From NCBI RefSeq assembly GCF_900107405.1, contig NZ_FNPV01000001.1, forward strand, positions 310,001 to 374,000: DNA of 64,000 nucleotides, in the 5' to 3' direction. Shown in pieces: positions 34,074-43,337 of the stretch. The stretch is from Tindallia californiensis. Its GTDB lineage: Bacteria > Bacillota > Clostridia > Peptostreptococcales > Tindalliaceae. The notes beneath the pieces were generated by a model that was not told the DNA's origin, ran no database searches, and saw nothing but the letters and a program-made list of their open reading frames with translations. Within the stretch, counting starts at the first letter, position 1; every line of letters begins with the position of its first letter. A program made the translations under genes and the position numbers.

Positions 34074-34622
34074 ATGAATCCAAGCATTTGGAAACTTTTT
34101 AGCATTTTTTTTCGCGTGGGAGCTTTTACATTTGGTGGCGGTTATGCAATGGTTCCCATTATTCAAAAGGAACTGGTGGAGAAATCCAAAATTCTTACTA
34201 ATGATGATTTTATTGATATTTTAGGTGTTTGCCAGAGCATGCCAGGAGCTATTGCTACCAACGTATCGGCCTATGCAGGGTATAAAATTGCACGGTACAA
34301 AGGTGCTCTTGCCTGTATCCTCGGAACCATTAGTCCTTCTATCATTGTTATTCTTGTTATTGCACGATTTTATCAACATATCATTAACATGGACTCGATA
34401 CAATTATTTTTTCTAGGCGTCAGACCTGCCATTGTTGCTTTATTGTTTGTATCCCTGCTTAAATTGTTACCATCAGTACCCAAGACTAGTTTTTCGGCTT
34501 TTATCATCGTTTTCGCTATCATCGCTCTTCATTGGTTGGCAATACATCCCATTATTGTCATTCTTTCTTGTATGATCGCTGGGCTTATTAGCGAAAAAAG
34601 AAGGGAGTCATCATTGTTATGA
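34074..34622 (+). CDS. Chromate transporter family protein, first half (short-chain CHR)
   Basis: The 182-residue membrane protein has the CHR signature FFRVGAFTFGGGYAMVPIIQ near residue 12 and CQSMPGAIATN near 52. Short-chain CHR proteins work as pairs of two genes. Export of chromate is the named function; in organisms without known exposure the true substrate may differ. AGGAGG precedes the ATG. The stop overlaps the start of the second half by four bases. Confidence 0.92.
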   Translation: MNPSIWKLFSIFFRVGAFTFGGGYAMVPIIQKELVEKSKILTNDDFIDILGVCQSMPGAIATNVSAYAGYKIARYKGALACILGTISPSIIVILVIARFYQHIINMDSIQLFFLGVRPAIVALLFVSLLKLLPSVPKTSFSAFIIVFAIIALHWLAIHPIIVILSCMIAGLISEKRRESSLL

Positions 34623-35137
34623 TTTATTTTCAGTTAATGTTTGTTTTTATGCGTATTGGCGTATTCACCTTCGGTGGTGGTTATGCCATGCTCCCGCTGA
34701 TCCAACGAGAAGTCGTCAGAAACCAGGAATGGATCACCTCTTCAGTGCTGGTAGATATGATTGCCATCTCACAAATGTCTCCAGGGCCAATAGCCGTTAA
34801 CCTTGCCACGTTTATTGGTTACACCCAGGCTGGACTATTAGGTGGATTATTAGCAACTTTTGGCGTTGTCTCTTTAACTTCTGTGCTGGTGCTTGTTGCT
34901 GCAAGAGTGTTAATTAAAAATCCAGACCACTTTTTAGTAAAAGGATTTTTCAAGGGAATACGACCGGCTGTTATTTCTTTTGTCATGGCGGCCATCCTTT
35001 CTTTATATAACGTGTCTGTTCCTGATATGAAATCGGGCGGTATTATGATCGGAGCTTTTCTCGTGTTTTGGAAGCTCAAAATACATCCTGTCCCTATCAT
35101 TCTTTGTTCTGGAATGATTGCCATATTTATTTTTTGA
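34619..35137 (+). CDS. Chromate transporter family protein, second half (short-chain CHR)
   Basis: The 172-residue protein repeats the CHR signature (RIGVFTFGGGYAMLPLIQRE, then SQMSPGPIAVNLATFIGY) and has about five hydrophobic segments. It overlaps its partner by ATGA, so the two subunits are translated in a coupled way and probably form an antiparallel heterodimer in the membrane. Confidence 0.92.
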   Translation: MIYFQLMFVFMRIGVFTFGGGYAMLPLIQREVVRNQEWITSSVLVDMIAISQMSPGPIAVNLATFIGYTQAGLLGGLLATFGVVSLTSVLVLVAARVLIKNPDHFLVKGFFKGIRPAVISFVMAAILSLYNVSVPDMKSGGIMIGAFLVFWKLKIHPVPIILCSGMIAIFIF

Positions 35138-35152
35138 TTTGTTGACAAATTG

Positions 35153-35208
35153 AAAAAAGGCTTCTTCTTTATTAGTAAATTGCTTTACTAACCGGAAAGC
35201 CTTTTTTT
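35153..35208. terminator. Bidirectional terminator between the CHR genes and the ACT-domain gene
   Basis: AAAAAAGGCTT (from 35153) pairs with AAGCCTTTTTTT (to 35208). Inside, TTAGTAAA and TTTACTAA form a second stem. Confidence 0.8.
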
Positions 35209-35219
35209 CATTTTGCTCC

Positions 35220-35672
35220 TTATTCCCAACAAAAATGAATTAGTTCTTCTACTTCTTTCTCCGTACTAATTAATCTTACCTCTTCTAGTTGCAAACACTT
35301 GATCGCTTTCTCCAGTTGATCTACCCGAAAAATAACCAACGCCTTTCTTGGTTTTGAACCCATAAAAGCATACATATATTCAATATTCACCTGATTGTTT
35401 TCTAAAATTCCTAATACCGTATTCAGGCCACCTGGGGTATCATCCATTTCCACAGCTAAAACTTCCGTTATTTTAACAGCAAAATGGTTTTTTTTCAGAA
35501 TATCTACGGCGTCTCCTGGTTTGTCGACAATAATCCTTAAAACACCAAAGTCAGCGGTATCTGCCAATGTTAATGCTCTCATATTTATCTTAGAATCTGC
35601 CAAAACCTGTGTTGCCGCCTTTAGTCTCCCCGGCGAGTTTTCTAAGAATACGGATAGTTGTTTTATCACCAT
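35220..35672 (-). CDS. Tandem ACT-domain protein next to paaK
   Basis: The 150-residue protein consists of two ACT domains: FLENSPGRLKAATQVLADSK at about 8-27 and MDDTPGGLNTVLGILENNQV at about 78-97. ACT pairs bind amino acids and often regulate enzymes. Proteins of this size are regularly encoded beside phenylacetate-CoA ligase in anaerobes. ATG 35672 lies behind GGAGG; an in-frame start at 35693 is less likely. It is 56 bases after paaK, under the same T-box, and probably senses an aromatic amino acid. Confidence 0.88.
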   Translation of the reverse strand: MVIKQLSVFLENSPGRLKAATQVLADSKINMRALTLADTADFGVLRIIVDKPGDAVDILKKNHFAVKITEVLAVEMDDTPGGLNTVLGILENNQVNIEYMYAFMGSKPRKALVIFRVDQLEKAIKCLQLEEVRLISTEKEVEELIHFCWE

Positions 35673-35728
35673 ACTATCGCCTCCTCTTCTCATTATGGTT
35701 ACTTAGCATTATATCATATTTTTCTCTT

Positions 35729-37027
35729 TTATTGACCTCGTCGGTCAATTACCCTTTTTGCTTTTCCTTCACTTCTTGGAATGGTTTTTGGCTCTACCAG
35801 CTTTATTTTTACCGATATACCTAAAATGGATTCAATATTGCTTCTTATTTTATTGGATAGCTCCTCTAAGGATCTAACTTCATCAAATAAAATAGATTCT
35901 GAGATTTCTACTTGTACTTCCAGCATATCTAACTGTCCCTGTCGGTAGACAACCAACTGATAATGCGGTTCTACTTCACCCATTTGAAGTAGTGCATGTT
36001 CTATTTGAGAAGGAAATACATTGACCCCTCTAATAATCAACATATCGTCGCTACGACCTTCAATACGTCCAATTCTTCTAAAGCTTCGTCCACACGCACA
36101 TGATCCTGGTAAGATACTTGTAATATCGCCCGTTCTATAACGAATAATCGGTAGCGCTTCTTTTGTTAAAGAAGTAAACACCAACTCCCCTTTTTCACCT
36201 TCAGGAAGCACTTCTCCCGTATCCGGATCAATAATTTCCATGAAAAAATGATCTTCCATTACATGAAGTCCGTTCTGCTCCTGGCATTCTACAGCCACAC
36301 CAGGCCCAATTATTTCGCTTAATCCATAGATATCGATGGCTTTCAAATTAAGACGTTGTTCGATTTCTTTTCTCATATTTTCCGACCAAGGCTCTGCTCC
36401 AAAAATACCTACTTTCAACTTTAAGTCTTTCAGATGAATACCGTTTTCCTCAATAGATTCTGCTAAATACAAAGCATAGGAAGGTGTACACGTAATCGCT
36501 GTGCTTCCATAATCTTTCATGATCATAAGTTGCCTGTTTGTATTTCCTCCAGAAATTGGTATAATAGACGCTCCTATTTTCTCTGCCCCGTAATGAATCC
36601 CTAACCCTCCAGTAAATAACCCATAACCATAAGCATTTTGAATAACATCCTGACGTTGTATTCCTGCACTCATCAAAGATCTTGCCATCAGTTCAGACCA
36701 GGTATTAATATCTTTTCTGGTATATCCAACAACCGTTGGTTTTCCTGTCGTTCCTGAGGAGGAATGAATACGCACCACCTCCTGCATGGCCACAGCGAAC
36801 ATATCATAGGGATAATTATCTCTTAAATCCTGTTTTTGACAAAAGGGTAATTTCTGCAAATCTTTCTCATCTCTCATTTCATAAGGTTCAATTCCCATTG
36901 CCTGAAACACTCTTCTGTAATGAGGAACATTATGAAATGCTGTTTCTACGGTTTTTATCAGCCTTTTTTTCTGCAAGCTTTCCAGTTCATCTCTCGACAT
37001 ACATTCTTTCTGTTCGTTCCAATACAT
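35729..37027 (-). CDS. paaK: Phenylacetate-CoA ligase
   Basis: The 432-residue adenylating enzyme makes aryl-acetyl-CoA from an aryl-acetate, CoA and ATP. It has the AMP-binding loop [25 protein letters not shown], and [12 protein letters not shown], plus the Cys-containing CACGRSF region. The usual clostridial partner, indolepyruvate ferredoxin oxidoreductase, is not in the window. A T-box with a TTC specifier precedes it, so expression should rise when tRNA-Phe is uncharged. That favours a biosynthetic role: salvage of phenylacetate towards phenylalanine by reductive carboxylation. Confidence 0.92.
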   Translation of the reverse strand: MYWNEQKECMSRDELESLQKKRLIKTVETAFHNVPHYRRVFQAMGIEPYEMRDEKDLQKLPFCQKQDLRDNYPYDMFAVAMQEVVRIHSSSGTTGKPTVVGYTRKDINTWSELMARSLMSAGIQRQDVIQNAYGYGLFTGGLGIHYGAEKIGASIIPISGGNTNRQLMIMKDYGSTAITCTPSYALYLAESIEENGIHLKDLKLKVGIFGAEPWSENMRKEIEQRLNLKAIDIYGLSEIIGPGVAVECQEQNGLHVMEDHFFMEIIDPDTGEVLPEGEKGELVFTSLTKEALPIIRYRTGDITSILPGSCACGRSFRRIGRIEGRSDDMLIIRGVNVFPSQIEHALLQMGEVEPHYQLVVYRQGQLDMLEVQVEISESILFDEVRSLEELSNKIRSNIESILGISVKIKLVEPKTIPRSEGKAKRVIDRRGQ

Positions 37028-37112
37028 AGGTATCTCCTCCTTCGTTTTTTATCCGATGCCTAGCATCGCTCAGAGTCCTGTTTACAGTGCCTTTTCCGTT
37101 GGTTACCAAAAA

Positions 37113-37376
37113 CAAAAATAACCTTCCTCCCTATAAGGGACGAAAGGTTTTCCGCGTTACCACCCAATTTGACCATTAAAAAACGATCCACTTCTATTGA
37201 ATACAGGAATCATGATTCCGATATTCTCACCCGATAACGGGGGCTCCGCTCAAACTTACTGCTATTTCAGTCTGAATGCTCCAGAGAGAACTTCAATAAA
37301 ATTCTTCGCAGGAATGCTTCCAGTCGATGACATTCCTTCCCTGTGCAATACCTTTTACCTACTTTTCTCTATCATC
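37113..37376 (-). promoter_or_regulatory. T-box leader of paaK-ACT, phenylalanine specifier TTC
   Basis: The minus strand has the T-box core GGGTGGTAACGCGG (37165-37152). It is followed by a terminator hairpin whose T run ends near 37113. Stem I opens with AGAGAAAAGTAGG near 37370 and closes with CTCT; in its 3' strand the specifier position reads GAA-G-TTC, with TTC at 37290-37288. The same GAAGTTC occurs at the equivalent place in the pheS T-box. The tRNA-binding UGGU matches a tRNA with discriminator A, as in tRNA-Phe. Uncharged tRNA would allow read-through. Confidence 0.88.
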
Positions 37377-37417
37377 ACATTTCGTTTATTGTCAGAATGT
37401 TAATTGATTTATAACAA

Positions 37418-37446
37418 ATTATACACTGCTATCCAGCCGGTGTCAA
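37418..37446 (-). promoter_or_regulatory. Promoter of the paaK T-box transcript
   Basis: On the minus strand TTGACA (37446-37441), 17-base spacer, TATAAT (37423-37418): a perfect sigma-A consensus. Confidence 0.88.
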
Positions 37447-37534
37447 TCATATCCTTGCTCTCTTTTTAAGACTCGTCTTTTATGGGTATCATTCTGTAAA
37501 GAAGATTCTATTTACAATGTCTGGAGGTTATACA

Positions 37535-37696
37535 ATGAATACTCACAAAAGAAAATGGCTCACTGTTATCATGATATCAACAGCTGTGATTTGGAGTGCA
37601 TTAGTAACTGGATTTTTTGAAGATGTAGAAATTTTAATTCTTCCAGCCTTAATTGTGGTATGGTTATTTATCATTCTGCAGTGGACAAGGCATTAG
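37535..37696 (+). CDS. Small two-helix membrane protein
   Basis: A 53-residue frame starts at ATG 37535, seven bases behind GGAGG. After a basic start (MNTHKRKW) come two hydrophobic helices (about 9-25 and 31-49) separated by GFFEDVE. No family is recognised. Its last 33 bases are antisense to the end of nagZ. The strong ribosome site and clean membrane topology support it as real; there is no clear promoter. Confidence 0.6.
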   Translation: MNTHKRKWLTVIMISTAVIWSALVTGFFEDVEILILPALIVVWLFIILQWTRH

Positions 37697-38947
37697 TTCA
37701 AAAGGTTCTTTCAACTTTAAAATTCTAAGCACCGCCTCATTTAATCTTTCTTCCTTTAACCTTCCCTCCCTTACGGCTTCTATAATTTCCTTATGAACCT
37801 TTTCTGGTTCCGGTGGCATCAAGAGCATATCGACACCCGCATCAAGGGCTTTTATCGCCGCTTGCGAGTTGTCCCAGGATTCCGTAATGGCGGCCATATC
37901 CAGAGCATCCGTGATCACCATTCCATTAAAGCCCATTTCCTGACGTAAAAGACCTTCAACAATCTCTTTCGAAAGGGTTGCCGGATAATGTTCATCGTAG
38001 GCAGGAACCATTATATGTGCCGTCATTATAACAGGAAGATTTTTGTCAATTCCCTTTTGAAACGGTATTAACTCTATGCTTTGCATTCGCTCTTTGGTAT
38101 GATGAAGCACCACCTGCTGAAAATGTGTATCTTCAGAAGTATCTCCATGACCTGGAAAATGTTTTAGAACAGGTATCACTCCTGTTTCAATCATACCTAA
38201 AGCTTGAGCGGTTGCCATTTCACCTACTTTATATGGATCCGCCCCAAAGGATCGGTCACCAATAACAGGATTTTGAGGATTGCTATCTACGTCAGCCACC
38301 GGTGCCATGTTCATATTAAAACCTAACTCTTTCATGCGACTCCCTAGTTGGTGACCTGTTTCCTGTATAAATCCTATCTCTTTTTCCTGTCCCAAATATC
38401 GATTAGCAGGCAATGTCGGAAAATCCATATTCTTTCCAGTGAGTCGTGAGACGCGACCCCCTTCTTCATCAACAGCTACAAACATTGGAATTTTTGACGA
38501 TAATTGCAAATCTCGAATAAAGGTCTTTATTTGCTCTTCTTCTTCAATATTTTCAGAAAATAAAATAACGCCACCTGGTTTTATGGTTGTTATCATCTTT
38601 TCGAGTTCTTTATCCATATGAGTAACAGATCTTCCTTCTGAATCATTTCTAAAGGCTAACATCAAAACCTGCCCGGCTTTTTCTTCCAAAGTCATCCCTT
38701 CTATCAATCCCTCTTTTGTTTCCTGTATTTCCTGATTATGTTCATTACATTCGTCTTTTGTTTCTTCTACCGATCCTTTCGGAAGATCCGTTTTGTTTTG
38801 TTGATTATCCTTTTCTTTGTTCGAGTTCAGCGTGTTTTTACTACACCCTGATACGAATACAAGTAACAGCATACAGCACAAAATCAATGCTGCATATCTG
38901 TTTTTTTTGCGATCTCTCTTAGTGTTGATTGTATTTTGTTGTATCAA
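37664..38947 (-). CDS. nagZ: Beta-N-acetylhexosaminidase lipoprotein (GH3, NagZ-like)
   Basis: The 427-residue protein has a basic N-terminus, a lipoprotein signal (lipobox FVSGC, Cys35), a Gln/Glu-rich linker, then a glycoside hydrolase family 3 domain. Diagnostic are FVAVDEEGGRVSRL, APVADVDSNP, the catalytic loop KHFPGHGDTSEDTH and the nucleophile region VITDALDM. It should release GlcNAc from peptidoglycan fragments on the outer face of the membrane. The lipoprotein form is usual in Gram-positives. It stands alone, between the paaK T-box region and tyrS. Confidence 0.92.
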   Translation of the reverse strand: MIQQNTINTKRDRKKNRYAALILCCMLLLVFVSGCSKNTLNSNKEKDNQQNKTDLPKGSVEETKDECNEHNQEIQETKEGLIEGMTLEEKAGQVLMLAFRNDSEGRSVTHMDKELEKMITTIKPGGVILFSENIEEEEQIKTFIRDLQLSSKIPMFVAVDEEGGRVSRLTGKNMDFPTLPANRYLGQEKEIGFIQETGHQLGSRMKELGFNMNMAPVADVDSNPQNPVIGDRSFGADPYKVGEMATAQALGMIETGVIPVLKHFPGHGDTSEDTHFQQVVLHHTKERMQSIELIPFQKGIDKNLPVIMTAHIMVPAYDEHYPATLSKEIVEGLLRQEMGFNGMVITDALDMAAITESWDNSQAAIKALDAGVDMLLMPPEPEKVHKEIIEAVREGRLKEERLNEAVLRILKLKEPFELMPCPLQNDK

Positions 38948-38972
38948 TAGATTACCCTCCCAGAATTGGATG

Positions 38973-39012
38973 AAAAAACAGCCCCTAAAAGCATAAGCTT
39001 ATCAGGGACTGT
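38973..39012 (-). terminator. Terminator after tyrS
   Basis: On the minus strand ACAGTCCCTGATAAGC pairs with GCTTTTAGGGGCTGT (few mismatches), followed by TTTTTT. It lies 23 bases after the tyrS stop. Confidence 0.82.
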
Positions 39013-39035
39013 AATGACTTTATAACATTATGATA

Positions 39036-40259
39036 TTACTTGACAAGAATCCGATGATAGGTTTTTTTGCCTTTTTTTATCATTAGTGACTTTTCGAGAA
39101 AAGAATCTTCTGTAATTCTATAATCAATATCGGTTATTTTTTCATCCTGAAGTGTGATGCCTCCTTGTTGCACCAGCCTTCTCCCTTCAGAACGTGATGA
39201 TACAATCTTTGCTTCTGTCAAAAGTGTCAAAATATCTTTTCCTTCCTTAAAATCAGCTATTTCATATTCTGTTGTGGGTACATTTTCCGCGAATCTTCCA
39301 GAAAAAACGTTTTTTGCTGCTTCTTCTGCTGTTTTCGCCGCTTCTTCACCGTGTACGATTTTTGTTGCTTCAAAAGCAAGTATTTCTTTTGCTTTATTTA
39401 AAGCCGCACCTTCCACCTTACATAGTTGACTAATTTCATCCAATGGCAAGAAGGTTAACAGTTTAAGGGTTTTTTCCACATCCCTGTCATCTACATTTCG
39501 AAGATACTGATAAAATTCATAAGGAGAAGTTTTATCCGGATCAAGCCAAAGAGCCCCTGATTCCGTTTTCCCCATTTTGATTCCTTCGCTGGTGGTTAGC
39601 AACTGAAAGGTTAATGCATATGAACTGCTGCTTTCTACTTTGCGAATCAGTTCATATCCCGCCAGTATATTAGACCATTGATCATCCCCGCCCATTTGTA
39701 GCTGGCAGTCATATCTTCGATAAAGCTCTAAAAAGTCATACGCCTGCATAATCATATAATTAAATTCTAAAAAAGTAAGGCCTTGTTCCAGCCTTGCTTT
39801 ATAGCATTCGGCCGAAAGCATACGGTTGACAGAAAAGTGTCTACCTACTTTTCTCAGAAAATCAACATAGTTTAGATCCATTAACCACTCTGCATTATCA
39901 ACCAAAACAGCTTTTCCTGGAGAAAAATCAAGAAATTTTTCAAATTGTTCTTTAAACCTTTGAGCATTGTGCTGAATTTGATCTGCTGTAAGCATTTTTC
40001 TCATATCTGTTTTTCCGGAAGGATCTCCTACCATAGTGGTTCCTCCACCAAGTAAAACAACCGGTTTATGCCCCGCATTTTGCATATGCATCATTGCCAT
40101 AATTTGAACATAATGACCAAGATGCAAACTTTCTGCCGTTGCATCAAAGCCTATATAAAAAGTAATAGGGTCTTTTTGCATTCTGGCACGAAGGTCTTCT
40201 TCATGAGTAACCTGGGCTATATACCCCCGCTCTTTAAGCACATCAAACACATTAGACAT
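39036..40259 (-). CDS. tyrS: Tyrosyl-tRNA synthetase
   Basis: The 407-residue class I synthetase charges tRNA-Tyr. It has the HIGH-type motif HLGHYVQ near residue 47, the tyrosine-binding region [21 protein letters not shown] (two parts), the KMSKS equivalent KMGKTESG near 228, and a C-terminal S4 RNA-binding domain ([13 protein letters not shown]). It starts 27 bases after zapA and has no T-box of its own, unlike many Firmicutes tyrS genes. Confidence 0.96.
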   Translation of the reverse strand: MSNVFDVLKERGYIAQVTHEEDLRARMQKDPITFYIGFDATAESLHLGHYVQIMAMMHMQNAGHKPVVLLGGGTTMVGDPSGKTDMRKMLTADQIQHNAQRFKEQFEKFLDFSPGKAVLVDNAEWLMDLNYVDFLRKVGRHFSVNRMLSAECYKARLEQGLTFLEFNYMIMQAYDFLELYRRYDCQLQMGGDDQWSNILAGYELIRKVESSSSYALTFQLLTTSEGIKMGKTESGALWLDPDKTSPYEFYQYLRNVDDRDVEKTLKLLTFLPLDEISQLCKVEGAALNKAKEILAFEATKIVHGEEAAKTAEEAAKNVFSGRFAENVPTTEYEIADFKEGKDILTLLTEAKIVSSRSEGRRLVQQGGITLQDEKITDIDYRITEDSFLEKSLMIKKGKKTYHRILVK

Positions 40260-40286
40260 TTCCTTTTTTGCCTCCCTTAGCCACTA

Positions 40287-40814
40287 TCAAATCTGTGTTT
40301 TTTTATTTTTCTGTAATTCAGCTACCTGTAACTGGCTTTCATATAGCTGATCTTGCAATTCTTTGATCACTTCGTTTGCTTTCGTTAACTGATCCTCTTT
40401 TTCCGTAAGTTTCCCTTGCATCTCCTGTACTTCTTTTTTAGTATCTTCTTCCTTTTTCCTCATCAGGGTAAGTTTGTTTTGCAGTGCTTTACTATGTTCT
40501 TTTTCCTGATTTAAGGATTGATTTTTCTGGTGCAACTCCTTTTGAACATGAAGAATATCATCATTTTTCAATGGTGGTTCTTCTTTTGATGTGGCTTTTT
40601 CTCTTTCTTTTTTAAGATATAAATCAGCTATATTAATAGACGTTAATACAGCTACCATTGACAGGCTTAGCTGCCGGTTATTTTTAGCTACATCCTGCAT
40701 TTTTTCATCCACAAAAGTTCCAATCCTGATCAAATATTCTTTCGACTCATTGCCAACGATAGGATACTCCTGTCCATTAATTTTCAGAATAACTCTATTT
40801 CTATTATCTGCCAA
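40287..40814 (-). CDS. zapA: Cell-division protein ZapA
   Basis: A TTG start at 40814, seven bases after GGGGTGG, gives 175 residues; the frame is open to a GTG at 40832. The first 80 residues are ZapA-like (VILKINGQEYPIVG, then YLIRIGTFVDEKMQD and NIADLYLKKE). A long coiled coil (about 90-170) follows, much longer than in E. coli ZapA but usual in Firmicutes. It binds FtsZ and bundles its filaments at the division site. It lies 87 bases after pheT. Confidence 0.9.
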   Translation of the reverse strand: MADNRNRVILKINGQEYPIVGNESKEYLIRIGTFVDEKMQDVAKNNRQLSLSMVAVLTSINIADLYLKKEREKATSKEEPPLKNDDILHVQKELHQKNQSLNQEKEHSKALQNKLTLMRKKEEDTKKEVQEMQGKLTEKEDQLTKANEVIKELQDQLYESQLQVAELQKNKKTQI

Positions 40815-40901
40815 CGACAACCCACCCCTCACCTGAAAACTTTGCTTTTATTGTAGCATATTTTCAATGGTGTCGTACAGAAGATAGTTTCTTTACGGTT
40901 T

Positions 40902-43301
40902 CTATGCTCTTAATTCTGCACCAGTAGATTCTTCTAATACTTTCACCACGTTTTTTATAATTCCATCCACTTCTCCATCTTTCAGTGTTCTTTCCGGATG
41001 TCGGAAGGTCATGGTGTAGGCAACGCTTTTCAATCCTTTTCCGATCTGATCCCCCTGGTATATATCGAATAGTTGGAAGGATTCCATCCATTCACCGCCA
41101 TGTTCCTTCAAAATATCTTCAATCGCTTTTACAGGTATTGTTTCTTCCAACACTAGTGCTAAATCCCTTACGATAGAAGGGTATTTAGGTAAGGCTTTGT
41201 ATTGTGGAGCAACGGATGCCATATCAAGCAATAAATCAGCATTCAATTCAGCGATATAGCATCTTTCTTTGTCAAGATCATACTGCTGCCCTACTTTGGG
41301 GTGGATTTCCCCTAAATTGCCGAGCAGTTTTCCTTTAGCATAAATAGTAGCACACCTGCCAGGATGATAACTTGGATGATTGGTTTCTGCTTCATAGACC
41401 ACTTCATCGATACCAATCTTTGTCAGTAAGAACTGTACCACACCTTTTAGTGCGAAAAAGTCCTCTTCTTTCCCAAAGCTTCCAATTACAAGCTCTCGAA
41501 CCTCTAATGGGAGCGCATTTTCTTCTCCCATTTTAGCGTAAAAAACATTTCCTATTTCAAAAAAACGACCTTCGGTTACATTTCGATGAATATTCCTAGC
41601 CATTACCTCCATCATATTCGGTACAATGGTGGTTCTCATCACACTTGTTTCATCACCTAACGGATTTAATAATTTCACAAAATCTCTTTTAAAACTGCCT
41701 GGCGCTATCCGAATGGCATCCACACTGGAGGGACTTACAAATGAATAGGTTAGAGATTCAAAGCAGCCACAAGAAATTAATGCATTTTTAATCCTTTCTT
41801 CCATCTTTTGACGCTCTGATAACCCACCTACCATAATATCCCCTTTCATTAAGGTAGGCTTAATTTTATCAAATCCATAAATTCTTCCTATTTCTTCGAT
41901 AAAATCAGCTTCTTGCTGTAAATCTTTTCGAAAAGTGGGTACTGTGAGGTTTATTTTATCACCAACCACTTTTGACTGTATTTCTAATTTATTTAGTATT
42001 CTTACCATCTCTTCAACAGAAAGATCGGTTCCTAGTAAAGCGTTTACTCGGTCAGGTCGAAGAGTGGTTTTCATTTGCTTAACAGGATTTGGATATTCAT
42101 CTAATACACCCTTATCAATCACGCCAACATCTAGCTCTTCAATTAACTGGCATGCTCGATTGGATGCAAGAAGACAACCTTCAGGGTCCATGCCTTTTTC
42201 AAAGCGAGAAGACGCTTCAGTACGAAGGCCTAAAAGTTGAGACGTTTTTCGAATTCGCTCTTGATTAAAGTTTGCCGATTCCAAGATAATGGTATGAGTA
42301 TCTTTTGTCACTTCTGACTCTTCACCACCCATAACACCCGCAATTCCTAAAGCTCCTTGCGAATCAGCGATTAAAGTCATTTCCGATGTTAAGTTTCTCT
42401 CCACTCCATCTAAAGTCTTAAAAATTTCTCCGTCTTTTGCTTGACGAACAATAATATGCTGATCTTTTATCTTATCAGCATCAAAAGCATGTAAGGGCTG
42501 CCCTGTCTCCAGCATGACATAGTTAGTAATATCTACCACATTACTGATAGGCCTTATACCTGCCTGAATAAGACGTTGCTGCATCCATTGTGGCGATGGG
42601 CCGATTTTTACATTGCTGATTCTTCTAGCTGTATATCGAGAACATCCTTCTAGATCTTCAATAGCTACTTTACTTTCTTTTTTCCAGTCTACGCCTTCTT
42701 CTTTCAAGGTAATTGCCGGAAACTTCGTTTCTGTGTCCAAGGTTGCGGCTGTTTCTCGGGCTAATCCCAACACACTCAAACAGTCAGGTCGGTTAGAAGT
42801 AATTTCAAACTCAATAACCTTTTCGGCCACAGGAATCACTTCTGTAAGCATTGCTCCTATTGGTGCTCCTGGATCTAAAATCCATATACCATCCTTGAAC
42901 TCCTCCGGAATCATATGCTTAGGAATTCCCAATTCATCTGGTGAACACATCATTCCCTGAGAGAGCTCTCCTCTAAAATCAGTTTCTTCAATAACCATTC
43001 CATTGGGAAGCTTTGTCCCTTCTACAGCTATGGGAATGAGGTTCCCTTCTTCTACATTTTGAGCGCCCGTCACAATTTGCAGCGATTTATTGCCTGTTGT
43101 CACCTGCGCAATAACCAGTTTATCAGCTCGTGGATGAACGTCTATTTTAGTGATTTTTCCTACTATAATTTTATCCAATCCTTCTCCCCACTGCTTAACT
43201 TCTTCTACGTTAGATCCGGACATTGTCATTTTATCTGCTAGTTCATCTACGTCAACATTCACATTTACATATTCTTTTAACCAATTTACGGGTACAAGCA
43301 T
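40902..43301 (-). CDS. pheT: Phenylalanyl-tRNA synthetase beta subunit
   Basis: The 799-residue subunit carries an N-terminal tRNA-binding OB fold (VGKITKIDVHPRADKL), the B3/B4 editing domain (SNRPDCLSVLGLARE), B5 DNA-binding-like domain, the catalytic-like core and a C-terminal ferredoxin-fold anticodon-binding domain (TFRHPERTLKDGEVD). It completes the alpha2-beta2 enzyme with PheS. It starts 36 bases after pheS and shares its T-box. Confidence 0.97.
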   Translation of the reverse strand: MLVPVNWLKEYVNVNVDVDELADKMTMSGSNVEEVKQWGEGLDKIIVGKITKIDVHPRADKLVIAQVTTGNKSLQIVTGAQNVEEGNLIPIAVEGTKLPNGMVIEETDFRGELSQGMMCSPDELGIPKHMIPEEFKDGIWILDPGAPIGAMLTEVIPVAEKVIEFEITSNRPDCLSVLGLARETAATLDTETKFPAITLKEEGVDWKKESKVAIEDLEGCSRYTARRISNVKIGPSPQWMQQRLIQAGIRPISNVVDITNYVMLETGQPLHAFDADKIKDQHIIVRQAKDGEIFKTLDGVERNLTSEMTLIADSQGALGIAGVMGGEESEVTKDTHTIILESANFNQERIRKTSQLLGLRTEASSRFEKGMDPEGCLLASNRACQLIEELDVGVIDKGVLDEYPNPVKQMKTTLRPDRVNALLGTDLSVEEMVRILNKLEIQSKVVGDKINLTVPTFRKDLQQEADFIEEIGRIYGFDKIKPTLMKGDIMVGGLSERQKMEERIKNALISCGCFESLTYSFVSPSSVDAIRIAPGSFKRDFVKLLNPLGDETSVMRTTIVPNMMEVMARNIHRNVTEGRFFEIGNVFYAKMGEENALPLEVRELVIGSFGKEEDFFALKGVVQFLLTKIGIDEVVYEAETNHPSYHPGRCATIYAKGKLLGNLGEIHPKVGQQYDLDKERCYIAELNADLLLDMASVAPQYKALPKYPSIVRDLALVLEETIPVKAIEDILKEHGGEWMESFQLFDIYQGDQIGKGLKSVAYTMTFRHPERTLKDGEVDGIIKNVVKVLEESTGAELRA

Positions 43302-43337
43302 TATTCAAATCCTCCTTTGAAGGTAGCCATGTTTTTC

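Noticed and set aside
40864-41091. 75-residue minus-strand frame
   Set aside because: It lies in another frame inside the end of pheT; basic, low-complexity translation typical of a shadow frame.
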